In this document: in pieces, positions 1 through 8,652 of the stretch
Layout of the letters: each line of letters starts with the position of its first letter
Numbering within the stretch: position 1 is the stretch's first letter
NCBI RefSeq assembly: GCF_005871185.1
Contig: NZ_SWKN01000008.1
Coordinates: 186,001 to 250,000, forward strand
DNA: 64,000 nt
DNA from: Limnobacter alexandrii
Lineage (GTDB): Bacteria; Pseudomonadota; Gammaproteobacteria; Burkholderiales; Burkholderiaceae_B
Reading direction: 5' to 3'
The notes under the pieces: generated by a model
Told to the model about the DNA's origin: nothing
Seen by the model: only the letters and a program-made list of their open reading frames with translations
The model's database searches: none
Made by a program: the position numbers and the translations under genes

Positions 1-270
1 GCGCAACAAAATGGAAGGATCAAATGCGAATTCTTCGGGTTCGCCCTCTATGAACAATTTGTAGATTTGATGTGGGGTTAAATCGTGTGCCAAACCGGTG
101 GCCACAATACCGCCTGCCGAAACACCCACATAGACACTCATGTCGTTCAGGTCGAGTCCGTCGACAGCCTCGGAAAGGGCGACCAAGGCACCAATTTCAT
201 AGATAGCGCCCAAGGGGCCGCCACCAGCCAAGGCCAACCCGATTTTCGGGCCAGGGTTTTGATTGTTCAT
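1..270 (-). CDS. Patatin-like phospholipase, N-terminal 90 residues (runs off the window)
   Basis: Reading the minus strand from the ATG at 270 gives an open frame to the window edge. The first residues hold the patatin oxyanion-hole motif GGGPLG (about residues 18-23) and the nucleophile motif GVSAG (about 49-53), in the usual order and spacing for bacterial patatin-like lipid acyl hydrolases. The family uses a Ser-Asp dyad to cleave acyl chains from glycerolipids; the Asp lies in the missing part. The gene lies downstream of a phasin on the same strand, so it may act on storage granules or membrane lipid, but that is inference. No signal peptide is visible, suggesting a cytoplasmic enzyme. 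Family assignment is firm; substrate is unknown. Confidence 0.88.
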   Translation of the reverse strand, partial: MNNQNPGPKIGLALAGGGPLGAIYEIGALVALSEAVDGLDLNDMSVYVGVSAGGIVATGLAHDLTPHQIYKLFIEGEPEEFAFDPSILLR

Positions 271-302
271 GCGGGTTGTGAGCTCCAGCCCTGAAGAGTG
301 TT

Positions 303-328
303 CGACAAGACCGCCATTGGTCTTGTCG
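303..328. other. Perfect 10-bp inverted repeat between phasin and patatin genes
   Basis: CGACAAGACC at 303-312 and its exact complement at 319-328 enclose a six-base loop. It lies just after the phasin stop and before the patatin start. There is no T-run on either side, so it is not a classic intrinsic terminator; it could protect the phasin mRNA 3' end or reduce read-through into the patatin gene. Confidence 0.5.
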
Positions 329-341
329 GCATGGGGTTCAA

Positions 342-788
342 TTACTCAGCAGATTTTTTGGTGCGCGCGGTGGTGCGCTTTGCAGTGGTCGCTTTGGTGT
401 CCACTTTTTTGCCAGTCAATTCGGCAATCGCGGCAGACAACTGATCAATTCGTTCGGACAGTTGCTGAACGTCCTTGTTGGTGGGAACGCCCAATCGGCC
501 CAAGGCGCGGGCTACGCGTTCCTCGAACACTTGTTCAAGCTTGTCCCAGTGCTGGGTTGCCTTGCTGGACACAGAGCCGGCCAGCTTGCTGACCTTGCCT
601 GTCACTTCAACCACTTTTTGATCTGCAAATTTCACGGTTCGCTCCTGAATTTCATGGCCTTCCTTGACCAGGTTTTCCAAAACACGGTTGCTTTCTTCTT
701 GCGCTTTGGTGATGGCACCCACGCCAGCGGTCCACAATTGTTGCGCGCTGTCGACTGCACCTTTGATGGGCTTTTTCTTACCGGCCAT
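342..788 (-). CDS. Phasin-like polyhydroxyalkanoate granule-associated protein (PhaF/PhaI type)
   Basis: A 148-residue protein with a basic start (MAGKKKP), a long amphipathic helical body of the phasin type (AQQLWTAGVGAITKAQEE near residues 15-32, then heptad-like stretches about 70-125) and a short Lys/Thr/Ala-rich basic tail (TAKRTTARTKKSAE). This is the layout of PhaI/PhaF-type phasins, which coat PHA granules and, through the basic tail, can touch DNA. The start at 788 is chosen because GGAGAG lies seven bases upstream; an in-frame ATG at 830 would add 14 unlikely residues. It fits the nearby lipid genes as a marker of intracellular carbon storage. No PHA synthase lies in the window, so a role in PHA storage is inferred from family alone. 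Confidence 0.85.
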   Translation of the reverse strand: MAGKKKPIKGAVDSAQQLWTAGVGAITKAQEESNRVLENLVKEGHEIQERTVKFADQKVVEVTGKVSKLAGSVSSKATQHWDKLEQVFEERVARALGRLGVPTNKDVQQLSERIDQLSAAIAELTGKKVDTKATTAKRTTARTKKSAE

Positions 789-1033
789 GTTGTCTCTCCT
801 TGTGATGGCGAAAGGACCCATTGGGGTCACTGCCTTTTTTGTTTATTGTAGTAGTTTATCGAGGCCACACTAGAGAAGGCACACTAAACCCTACCTCGTG
901 TTTTCCCGTAAGCAGGGTGCTGACAAAACACCGTCACAGCCCGCATGGAGTTTGAGAATTTCGGGCGGGCAGTTATAGTAAGCCTTCCAGAGACGTATCT
1001 TCCATAAAAAAACCCCGCGCGGAGAAGACATAC

Positions 1034-3019
1034 ATGAATTATTTTGTGACCGGAGCCACTGGCTTCATCGGTAAACGATTGGTGAAGCGCTTGGTTGAGC
1101 AAAAGCGCAAAGGCACCATTTATTTTTTGATTCGTGAATCAAGCCTGGACAAAGTCCCCGAGCTGCAAAAATATTGGGGTGCGAAAAAAGGCCAGTGTGT
1201 GCCTGTGGTTGGTGACCTGACCAAACCCAAGCTGGGTTTGAAAGCCACCGAAATCAAGGAACTCAGCAAAAATATTGCCCATTTTTTCCACTTGGCAGCG
1301 ATTTATGATTTGGCCGCCGATGCGGAAAGTCAGCAAGAGACCAACATCAAGGGCACCGAGAACGCAGTTGACCTGGCCAATGCAATTGGCGCAGGCTGCT
1401 TTCAACTGACTTCCTCGATCGCCGCTGCGGGCTTGTATGAAGGCGTGTTCCGCGAGGACATGTTTGAAGAGGCCGAGAACCTGGACCACCCTTATTTCCG
1501 CACCAAGCACGACTCCGAAGAAATTGTGCGCAAGAAAGTAAAGGGTGCCTGGCGTGTGTATCGCCCCGGCTTTGTGGTGGGTGATTCCAAAACCGGCGAG
1601 ATGGACAAAATTGACGGGCCTTATTACCTGTTCAAGTTGATCCAGAAAATGCGCAAGTTGCTGCCTTCCTGGGTGCCGACCATTGGTATCGAGGGTGGCC
1701 GAATCAATATTGTGCCCGTCGATTTTGTGGTCAACGCGATGGATTACATTGCGCATCAACCTGATTTAGACGGCAAGGCATTCCACCTGGTTGACCCCAG
1801 CCCCAATCGAATCGGCGATGTGCTGAACATTTTTGCGCGCGCAGCCCATGCGCCGAAAATGGAAATGCGGATTAATGCAGCCATGTTCGGTTTTGTGCCC
1901 GGGGCAGTGAAGAAAGGTTTGATGAGCCTGACCCCCGTTCGCCGAATTCGCAATGCTTTGCTGAAAGACCTGGCTTTACCTGAAGAAGTGTTTGGTTACA
2001 TTAACTGGCCAACCCGTTACGATTGCCGCCAAACCCTGGCCGCGCTGGATGGCAGTGGCATTGAGTGCCCGCGCCTTGAAGACTATGCATGGGCGATTTG
2101 GGACTACTGGGAGCGTCACCTCGATCCCGACTTGTTCATCGACCGAAGCCTGACCGGGCAGGTGAAAGACAAGGTGGTGCTGATCACCGGTGGTTCATCC
2201 GGTATTGGTTTGGCTGCTGCACAAAAATTCGCAGCGGCGGGAGCAATTACCGTAATTTGTGGCCGCGATGAAGAAAAACTGGCAGAAGCCAAAGCCCTGA
2301 TCAAATCAGAAGGCAACACCCTGCACACCTACTCCGTTGATATCGCAGACATGCAGGATTGTGATCGTTTCGTTGCGCAATTGCTGGCCGATTTCGGCCA
2401 TGTGGATATTCTGGTCAACAACGCCGGCCGCTCGATTCGCCGGGGCATTGAAAACAGCTTCGACCGCTTCCACGACCTGGAGCGCACCATGCAGTTGAAC
2501 TACTTCGGTGCACTGCGGGTAACTTATGGTTTGCTGCCAAAAATGATGGAGCGCCGCAAAGGCCATGTGGTGAACATTTCTTCGATTGGTGTGTTGACCA
2601 ACGCGCCGCGCTTCTCGGCCTACGTCGCATCCAAAGGTGCGCTGGATGCCTGGACACGTTGCGCAGCCTCTGAATTTGCAGACTTGAACATTACTTTCAC
2701 CACCATCAACATGCCGCTGGTGCGCACACCCATGATTGCGCCCACTAAGCTGTACAACAACGTACCTACATTAAGCCCCGAGCAGGCGGCCGATTTGATT
2801 GCGCAGGCAGTCATTCACAAGCCGGTTCGAATTGCAACGCGCCTGGGTGTGTTGGGCCAAGTGATGCATGCGCTGATACCGAAGCCGGCACAAATTTTGA
2901 TGAACACGTCTTTCCGCATGTTCCCGGATTCGGAATCGGCGGCCAAAGGCAAGAAGGGCGGTGGACCCTCTGCAGAACAGGTGGCCTTCTCAACCTTGAT
3001 GCAAGGTATTCACTTCTAA
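1034..3019 (+). CDS. Alcohol-forming fatty acyl-CoA reductase, two-domain SDR fusion
   Basis: A 661-residue fusion of two Rossmann domains. The N-terminal half is an extended SDR with GATGFIG (7-13) and a YFRTK active-site motif near residue 155. The C-terminal half is a classical SDR with TGGSSGIG (385-392), NNAG, catalytic serine near 516 and YVASK at 530. From memory, length, domain order and many segments (FREDMFEEAE, SFDRFHD, NMPLV.TPMIAPTK) match Maqu_2507 of Marinobacter, a 661-residue NADPH-dependent reductase that takes fatty acyl-CoA through the aldehyde to the fatty alcohol, a precursor of wax esters. GGAG lies 11 bases before the start. The stop overlaps the end of the convergent hydrolase gene by four bases. 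No wax ester synthase lies in the window, so the fate of the alcohol is unknown. Confidence 0.9.
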   Translation: MNYFVTGATGFIGKRLVKRLVEQKRKGTIYFLIRESSLDKVPELQKYWGAKKGQCVPVVGDLTKPKLGLKATEIKELSKNIAHFFHLAAIYDLAADAESQQETNIKGTENAVDLANAIGAGCFQLTSSIAAAGLYEGVFREDMFEEAENLDHPYFRTKHDSEEIVRKKVKGAWRVYRPGFVVGDSKTGEMDKIDGPYYLFKLIQKMRKLLPSWVPTIGIEGGRINIVPVDFVVNAMDYIAHQPDLDGKAFHLVDPSPNRIGDVLNIFARAAHAPKMEMRINAAMFGFVPGAVKKGLMSLTPVRRIRNALLKDLALPEEVFGYINWPTRYDCRQTLAALDGSGIECPRLEDYAWAIWDYWERHLDPDLFIDRSLTGQVKDKVVLITGGSSGIGLAAAQKFAAAGAITVICGRDEEKLAEAKALIKSEGNTLHTYSVDIADMQDCDRFVAQLLADFGHVDILVNNAGRSIRRGIENSFDRFHDLERTMQLNYFGALRVTYGLLPKMMERRKGHVVNISSIGVLTNAPRFSAYVASKGALDAWTRCAASEFADLNITFTTINMPLVRTPMIAPTKLYNNVPTLSPEQAADLIAQAVIHKPVRIATRLGVLGQVMHALIPKPAQILMNTSFRMFPDSESAAKGKKGGGPSAEQVAFSTLMQGIHF

Positions 3020-4026
3020 GCGCGATTTTCTGCCAGCGGGTAGGCCTGTGCATCTTCTGCAAGCCAGTTGAGAATCAGGTCTTCCGTGGTGGAGTCGTTC
3101 ACCAAAGCCACGTGCCCACAACCGGGCACGGCGGTGTTTTTTCCAAACTCCAGTTTGCTCGAAACTGGTGGGCACACAATGTTGTCTTGTGGGCTCCAGA
3201 GTGACCAAATTTTGGTTTGAAATTCCCGGTCTGTGGGGTGCTCGCGCAGGGTTTTCAAGAAGAAACTTCCCCATGCCATTTGCTTCACATTTTTTCCGAT
3301 ACCCAAGGTGGACAAAGCAGTGCCGTAATGCGGGCTGCCAATCGTAATCATGCCGGCAATGCGGTGGTGCCCGTATTCGGTTGCGTGATAGCGCACCGCC
3401 ACACCGCCCATGCTGTGCGCAATGATCTTGACTTGAGGGGCGCCAGTTGCCACCAACAATTCATCAATCGCCTCGTGAATGGCGTCGGAATAACTGCGAA
3501 TGGACCCGATTGCAGGCTCAAGCGTAATGGCGTGGCTGCTTACGTCGGCGCGTTCAAGCAGGGCACGCGTGCCTGCCCACACTGCGGAATTGCACAGATA
3601 ACCATGTACAAGCAATACGGGTAAAGGTTTCTTCTTGCGCCAGTTTTTGCCTGCCAGTTGAATGCCGTCGGGGTTGGGTGCCCAGGGCTGAAGCAGTGTG
3701 ATCAGTTTCAATGAGCCAATACTTTCAGCCAACACTGCTTTAATCCAACGGGCAAGGCTAAGCCGATGAAAGCCTTCACCTTCGGTGCTGTGAAAGGGCA
3801 GCCCCTTGTCGCGCACTTGTGGAATTTGACGAACACTGTAGGACAGGGCAAAACCGGATATGTTGAAGCCCACATGGGCTGCAAACAACACACCGACTAC
3901 CAAAGCAATGGCAGCCACGGCAGCGTTGTCTGTCCGTATCCCAAACCAGTGATGGAGCGCCCAATACAAGCCAAACATGACTGAAATGTAGCCAATCCAG
4001 TACAGCCTGTTGAGTTGGCGAATCAT
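3016..4026 (-). CDS. Membrane-anchored alpha/beta hydrolase (lipase/esterase-like)
   Basis: The 336-residue product begins with two hydrophobic segments (about 9-27 and 35-60), then a soluble alpha/beta hydrolase domain. The HG oxyanion motif lies at 141-142 (LLVHGYLC), the nucleophile elbow AHSMGG places Ser at 205, and the acid and histidine are likely Asp281 (SPQDN) and His305 (GCGHV). These resemble the triacylglycerol lipase/PGAP1-like group. It lies downstream of the GMC oxidoreductase on the same strand with a five-base gap and is very likely cotranscribed with it. A role in releasing fatty acids or alcohols from esters (wax, triacylglycerol or membrane lipid) fits the neighbourhood, but the substrate cannot be read from the sequence. 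The N-terminal membrane segments suggest inner-membrane anchoring. Confidence 0.82.
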   Translation of the reverse strand: MIRQLNRLYWIGYISVMFGLYWALHHWFGIRTDNAAVAAIALVVGVLFAAHVGFNISGFALSYSVRQIPQVRDKGLPFHSTEGEGFHRLSLARWIKAVLAESIGSLKLITLLQPWAPNPDGIQLAGKNWRKKKPLPVLLVHGYLCNSAVWAGTRALLERADVSSHAITLEPAIGSIRSYSDAIHEAIDELLVATGAPQVKIIAHSMGGVAVRYHATEYGHHRIAGMITIGSPHYGTALSTLGIGKNVKQMAWGSFFLKTLREHPTDREFQTKIWSLWSPQDNIVCPPVSSKLEFGKNTAVPGCGHVALVNDSTTEDLILNWLAEDAQAYPLAENRA

Positions 4027-4031
4027 GTATT

Positions 4032-5687
4032 TCAGGCCAGCGCAGAGGCAGCCTGACCAGTCAGTTCAGCCACCAATTGCTGGCTGAGTTTGTTGGTAAG
4101 GCCGTAAATGGACAACTGCGGGTTAGCGCCAATGCTGGTGGGAAACAGAGAGCCATCGTGAATGGACAGATTTTCGATTTGCCAGTGGCGGCCATCCGGC
4201 CGTGCAACGCCCAGTTTTTCCTCACCGGCCATGGCGCAACCGCCCATCACATGGGCCGAAACCACTTTCATGGCCAAGGGCTTCATGTCGAGTTCATTGA
4301 TCTGCTTCAAGGCTTCATCAATGTTGTTGGCAGGTTTCGAAAATTCATGCACGGGCAGGGTACTGAGCGCGCCCGCGGCATGTTGCAGTTCGGCCATGGC
4401 CACCAGGGCTCGGCGGGCAGCATCCCAAATTGCCGGGGTCAGTTTGTAGTCCAGCACAGGGCTGCCGTCGCTGTTCAAGCGCACTTGGCCGCCCACGCTG
4501 CCTGAATTGAAACCATCGCGAAGCAAGGCGAGTTGCATGTGCGTTTTTGAGAAATTGCGCATGACATCTCTGTGCTTTTTCGCAAAGCCGGGCAGGGTCG
4601 ATGCAAAAATAACCGGGTGCAGGGGCGGTGCCTCCAGCTTGAAGCCCACTGGCCCGTCGATCGGGTCGGTGTGCAGGTAATGGTCGCTGTAGATGGTTTG
4701 TGGCGCACCGGCGTCCGCGCGCACTTCCTGTTCCATTGCAGCGGCAGAAATAACCACTGGGTGCAGGAAGGTGCGTTCGCCCAATCGGTCATAAGGATCG
4801 CTTGCATTTGATCGCAACAGTACGGCCGGGCTATTGATGGACCCGCCAGCCAACACAAAGTGCTTGGCAGTAATTTCCACTTCTTTACCAGAGGGCAACA
4901 CGCCATCCGGGTTCATGACCTGGCAGCGCAGTGTGCGAATTCGACCCTGAGAAATTTTGAAAGAATGGGCTCGCAGCGAGGCGATCAATTCCGCACCTTG
5001 TTGCAGGGCGGTGGGTATGGTGGAGACCAACATGGATTGTTTTGCGTTGGTGGGGCAGCCCATGCCGCAATAGCCCAGATTCCAGCAGTCTTTCACGTTG
5101 CGGCGAATTGCACCCCATGAAATGCCCTTGGCCTCGGCACCACGGCGCAAAATGTCGTTGTTTTCGTTCGGTGGCACTTGCCAGTCTTCAATATTCAGGC
5201 GGCGTTCGGCTTGCTCAAACCAGGGGGCCATGGCCTCCACGGTCATGTCTTTCAAGACAAACTGGTTTTGCCAAAATGCCAGCGTGTCTGCAGGGGTTCT
5301 AAAGCTTGAAGTCCAGTTCACGGTGGTTGAACCACCCACGGCACGACCCTGCAAAATGTTGATGGCCTTGTCGGCTGTTTTGCGGCCAGCGCTTTCCTGG
5401 TAAAGCGTGGGGTAAGCCACGGATTCCAGCATTTTGAAATCTTTCGACGTTTTCAGCGGGCCTTCTTCAATCAACAACACCTTCAGGCCAGCCTTTGCAC
5501 AAATTTCAGCAGTAATGCCGCCACCCGCGCCGGTGCCAATGATCACCACATCCGCACTCATCTGCTTGGGCATTTCGCGCTTGTGCGCCTCATAGGCTTT
5601 CCAGCCATTCGCAATGCCGGCTGCAAAAAGGTCGGGCACTAGTTCGCCCGATAGGGTAGCCATGGGTTTGATTTCTTGTTCAATCAT
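4032..5687 (-). CDS. GMC-family FAD oxidoreductase, probable long-chain alcohol oxidase/dehydrogenase
   Basis: A 551-residue GMC flavoprotein. The ADP-binding GTGAGG motif lies at 51-56 with the acidic end of beta-2 (IEEG) at 73-76. A Cys-rich segment GYCGMGCP lies near residue 200. The C-terminal HVMGGCAM and the closing SIGANPQLSIYGL segment carry the GMC active-site His and Asn. The Cys-containing segment is typical of the fatty-alcohol-oxidase branch rather than choline dehydrogenase. No signal peptide is present. It follows the Tat-type small protein by 15 bases and precedes the hydrolase by five, forming one operon with the aldehyde dehydrogenase further upstream. The expected reaction is alcohol to aldehyde, feeding the dehydrogenase. 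An internal ATG at residue 9 is an alternative start; neither has a good Shine-Dalgarno. Confidence 0.85.
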   Translation of the reverse strand: MIEQEIKPMATLSGELVPDLFAAGIANGWKAYEAHKREMPKQMSADVVIIGTGAGGGITAEICAKAGLKVLLIEEGPLKTSKDFKMLESVAYPTLYQESAGRKTADKAINILQGRAVGGSTTVNWTSSFRTPADTLAFWQNQFVLKDMTVEAMAPWFEQAERRLNIEDWQVPPNENNDILRRGAEAKGISWGAIRRNVKDCWNLGYCGMGCPTNAKQSMLVSTIPTALQQGAELIASLRAHSFKISQGRIRTLRCQVMNPDGVLPSGKEVEITAKHFVLAGGSINSPAVLLRSNASDPYDRLGERTFLHPVVISAAAMEQEVRADAGAPQTIYSDHYLHTDPIDGPVGFKLEAPPLHPVIFASTLPGFAKKHRDVMRNFSKTHMQLALLRDGFNSGSVGGQVRLNSDGSPVLDYKLTPAIWDAARRALVAMAELQHAAGALSTLPVHEFSKPANNIDEALKQINELDMKPLAMKVVSAHVMGGCAMAGEEKLGVARPDGRHWQIENLSIHDGSLFPTSIGANPQLSIYGLTNKLSQQLVAELTGQAASALA

Positions 5688-5702
5688 TGGTGAGAAAAAG
5701 GG

Positions 5703-6218
5703 TCAGAGAACTTGGAAAGGTGGGCCAGGATAGCCCATGTCGGCCCACTGACTGGGCAGTCCATACCAGCCCGCCATCATCAGGTCGTGCAGTGCGTGGT
5801 AGCCGGGCTGAAGTGCTGGAATTGGGTGGTCACGAAACGACACCAGAAAGGCCTGCACCTGGGCTGGCGTGGCTTCTTCCCAGCTGTTGCCCAAATCAGC
5901 AATCAATCTTCTTCCCACCGGATTTTCAAGAATATTCAGCAATTGGCCCAGCTCGGCTTGCGCACTGGCAGCCAGTGTCTTCGTGGCATCCACAAACGCG
6001 TTGACTGCGGCCTCGATGGATTGTGTTCTGCCTGTTGCAGGCAGCGCAGGGTCCAGCAGCCCCTCTGCAATTGCTTTCAGCATGGGGATGTGCTGCTGCT
6101 GAACAACGGACTGACCAGCAAGCACTTCCACCTTGGCAAAGTGTTTGCCCAACCAGCTCAGGCCACCAGCCAGCAGCAGGCCGGCGGCACCGAACTTGAA
6201 AAATTGACGTCTGTTCAT
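5703..6218 (-). CDS. Tat-exported small subunit-like protein, partner of the GMC oxidoreductase
   Basis: A 171-residue protein opening with a twin-arginine signal (NRRQFFKFGAAGLLLAGG, residues 2-19). The remainder is helical with no recognisable catalytic motif; it resembles the gluconate 2-dehydrogenase subunit 3 / DUF3237-like small partners that accompany GMC flavoproteins, though I assign this by context and signal peptide rather than a clear motif. It lies 11 bases downstream of the aldehyde dehydrogenase and 15 upstream of the GMC gene. Inference: it may carry the signal-less GMC subunit through the Tat system or anchor it near the membrane. A stand-alone periplasmic role is possible. 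Confidence 0.65.
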   Translation of the reverse strand: MNRRQFFKFGAAGLLLAGGLSWLGKHFAKVEVLAGQSVVQQQHIPMLKAIAEGLLDPALPATGRTQSIEAAVNAFVDATKTLAASAQAELGQLLNILENPVGRRLIADLGNSWEEATPAQVQAFLVSFRDHPIPALQPGYHALHDLMMAGWYGLPSQWADMGYPGPPFQVL

Positions 6219-6229
6219 GAAGCTTTGGC

Positions 6230-7684
6230 TTATACCTTGCGGGTTAGCAGTTTGGTCATGAAGGCAAACATTTTGTTGTCATAGGGTGGCGACAACATTT
6301 CCATGACGTGGAAACGGCTTTGTTTGAAAATCGGCTTCAATTTGGTCATGGTGTCAAAACCGAACTTGCCATGGTAGTGGCCCATGCCAGAGTCGCCCAC
6401 ACCGCCGAAGGGCAGGTTTTCCTGTGCAATGTGGAACAGGGTTTCATTCAGACAAACGCCGCCAGCAATGGTTTGCTTCATCACCATGTCTTGGGTTTTC
6501 GATTCGTCGTCAAACAGGTACAAGGCCAGTGGGCGAGGGCGGTCGTTGATGTAGTCCAAGGCTTCATCCAGCCGTTTGTAAGTGATCACAGGCAGCACAG
6601 GGCCAAAAATTTCTTCCTGCATCAGCATGGAATCGGGCTTGGCATTGAACACCAAAGTCATTGGAATTTTGCGCCCCGGGCTGTCGCCAGTTTTCATGAG
6701 TGTCACCACGCGCGCACCTTGTTCCGCAGCTTCGTCAATTAGGCGTTGCAGGCGGGTGGCATGGCGATCGGAAACAATACCTGTGAAATCTTTGGACAAA
6801 ATGCCGTCCGGGAAGCGGCGGTCAATAATGGCTTTGGCATGCTGGATCAACTGTTCTTCGCAGCCTTCCGGCACCATCAGGTAGTCTGGGGCAATACAGG
6901 TTTGCCCGGCATTGATCGACTTGCCGGACAATGTGCGCGCAATCGCATTTTCAAACCGGCTGGCGTTGGCCACGGTAGGCGCAGTGATAATCACAGGGCT
7001 TTTGCCGCCCAATTCAAGTGTCACAGGAACCAGGTTTTCGCTGGCGGCTTTCATGACCATTTTGCCCACCGGTGTTGAGCCAGTGAACAGCAGGTGGTCA
7101 AACGGCAAGCGGGAAAACTCTGCAGCCACTTCAGGGCCACCGTTGATTACCTGTACCACCTCGCGGCCCAAGGCTTTGCCCAATAGCTCGTCAAGCAAGG
7201 CGCTAAAGCGGGGGGTGTATTCGCTCATCTTGATGAACACACGGTTGCCTGCGGCCAGCGCGGCAATCATGGGGCCGATGGACAAAAACAGGGGATAGTT
7301 CCAAGGCACAATCACACCCACCACACCCAAGGGTTGGGGCATCAGGCGAGTGCTGGCAGGCTTGAACCAAATGCTGGCGCCTTCGTTGCGCGGCTTCATC
7401 CAGCTTTTACCGTGTTTGATGGCGTGGCGTATGCCTTCGAGTGAGGGGAATACCTCAGCCAACAGGGTGTCATTTTTTGAGCGGTAGCCGAAATCCTCGG
7501 AAATGGCTTCCGCGATTCGCAGCTTGTTGTCATAAATCATGTCGCTTAAGGCCATCAACCATGCTTTGCGCTGGTTCCACTCCGGGTAGGGGTTGATGCG
7601 GTAAGCTTGCTTCAAAGACTCCAAAGTTGCTTTTAGTTCTGCTGCTGTCAATTCTTGGCCGTGTGCTTTGGATGGGGCGTTCAT
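6230..7684 (-). CDS. Aldehyde dehydrogenase of the coniferyl/long-chain aldehyde type
   Basis: A 484-residue NAD(P)-dependent aldehyde dehydrogenase. Visible motifs are PWNYPL near 127-132, the cofactor-loop FTGSTPVG near 200-207, the general base Glu224 in LELGGKSP and the catalytic Cys263 in NAGQTCIAPDY. The TCIAPDY form is typical of the coniferyl-aldehyde and class-3-like bacterial enzymes, which often accept long-chain aldehydes. Start 7684 is preferred because GGAGAG lies upstream; the ATG at 7726 would add 14 residues without support. As first gene of the minus-strand run (then Tat protein, GMC oxidoreductase, hydrolase) it would turn aldehydes from the GMC enzyme into acids. The exact substrate is not decided by sequence. 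Confidence 0.88.
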   Translation of the reverse strand: MNAPSKAHGQELTAAELKATLESLKQAYRINPYPEWNQRKAWLMALSDMIYDNKLRIAEAISEDFGYRSKNDTLLAEVFPSLEGIRHAIKHGKSWMKPRNEGASIWFKPASTRLMPQPLGVVGVIVPWNYPLFLSIGPMIAALAAGNRVFIKMSEYTPRFSALLDELLGKALGREVVQVINGGPEVAAEFSRLPFDHLLFTGSTPVGKMVMKAASENLVPVTLELGGKSPVIITAPTVANASRFENAIARTLSGKSINAGQTCIAPDYLMVPEGCEEQLIQHAKAIIDRRFPDGILSKDFTGIVSDRHATRLQRLIDEAAEQGARVVTLMKTGDSPGRKIPMTLVFNAKPDSMLMQEEIFGPVLPVITYKRLDEALDYINDRPRPLALYLFDDESKTQDMVMKQTIAGGVCLNETLFHIAQENLPFGGVGDSGMGHYHGKFGFDTMTKLKPIFKQSRFHVMEMLSPPYDNKMFAFMTKLLTRKV

Positions 7685-7806
7685 TGTTGTCTCACTCTCC
7701 GGTTTAACATTAACGGATGTAAACATAAATTTTGACTATTTTCCATGTCTGATTTGTGTTGCTCTGCAGCATTTGTTTTCAAACTGATCTCAACCAACGA
7801 TTGCCA

Positions 7807-8520
7807 ATGACCATGCTCGACATTCACAGCGCACCCCTGGAGCTACAGAAAGCCATCACAGCCCTTCGTCAGGGGCAGGGGCGTTCCGCCGAGTTTTTAA
7901 AGTTGAAAAAAGACATAAAAATATTTCAAAACAACAGATTGGAAAGTACATATCAGGATTTACTTCAAGACAAGGGAATGCGTCCCGCTTGTCGCTTTTT
8001 CCTGGATCAGCTGTACTGCACACAAGATGTGAGTATGCGAGATCACCAAGTGGAACGTGTGTTGCCCAAGCTGGAGAAACTGCTGCCCGGTGCCGCAGTA
8101 GATACCGTGCGAAAAGTGATTTACATGGATTACCTGGCAGAACTTATGGATGATGAATTAACTTTATTTATCAATGAGAAAGGGTTTTATTCGGATAATT
8201 CACATCAAGTTATTTCCTACATTGAAGCCTTTAAGAAACAAGGGCAATTCGAATTGCGGGAACAGCAAATTCTTTTGGTTCGGGAAGTGGGCGAGTCCTT
8301 GCGCAAGTTGATGCGCCTGCCATTTTTGCGACCTTTGCTGCGAATGACGCGTGGTGCAGCGCAAAAGGCCAATTTAGAGGATTTCCACGATTTTTTAAGT
8401 CAGGGCCTGGATGCCTTCGCCTCGCTGGAAAAGCCAACCCTGTTTTTCCAGTTGATTCAAGAACGTGAAATGTCCATTCTGGAAGGGATTCGACAAGGAA
8501 CCTTGTCGAAATTTCCTTGA
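7807..8520 (+). CDS. Conserved protein of unknown function, helical
   Basis: A 237-residue, mainly helical, charged protein that I do not recognise as a named family. It contains an FFLDQLY segment followed by a QDVSMRDHQVER stretch near residues 61-81, a pattern I associate with uncharacterised proteins of gamma- and betaproteobacteria. There is no signal peptide or membrane segment and no obvious catalytic motif. The start at 7807 is chosen because residues before it (from 7756) look unlike coding sequence; a second ATG two codons later is possible. It is divergent from the aldehyde dehydrogenase and lies 132 bases upstream of the acyl-CoA ligase on the same strand, so a role linked to lipid metabolism is a context guess only. 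Confidence 0.6.
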   Translation: MTMLDIHSAPLELQKAITALRQGQGRSAEFLKLKKDIKIFQNNRLESTYQDLLQDKGMRPACRFFLDQLYCTQDVSMRDHQVERVLPKLEKLLPGAAVDTVRKVIYMDYLAELMDDELTLFINEKGFYSDNSHQVISYIEAFKKQGQFELREQQILLVREVGESLRKLMRLPFLRPLLRMTRGAAQKANLEDFHDFLSQGLDAFASLEKPTLFFQLIQEREMSILEGIRQGTLSKFP

Positions 8521-8652
8521 TCATGCCTTCAGGGCAGGTACACATCGCAATCGTAGTGCATTAGAATCCATGCTCTTTGATATTCCGGTATTGTTTTCCA
8601 TCAATACAAAACAGTTGCGAAGCACGGCAGTGCCTACAAGAAGGAGACATTT

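Noticed and set aside
3230-3270. Further copy of the TTCAAGAA motif of the structured repeat
   Set aside because: It lies in coding sequence and the surrounding bases do not form the outer or long stems.
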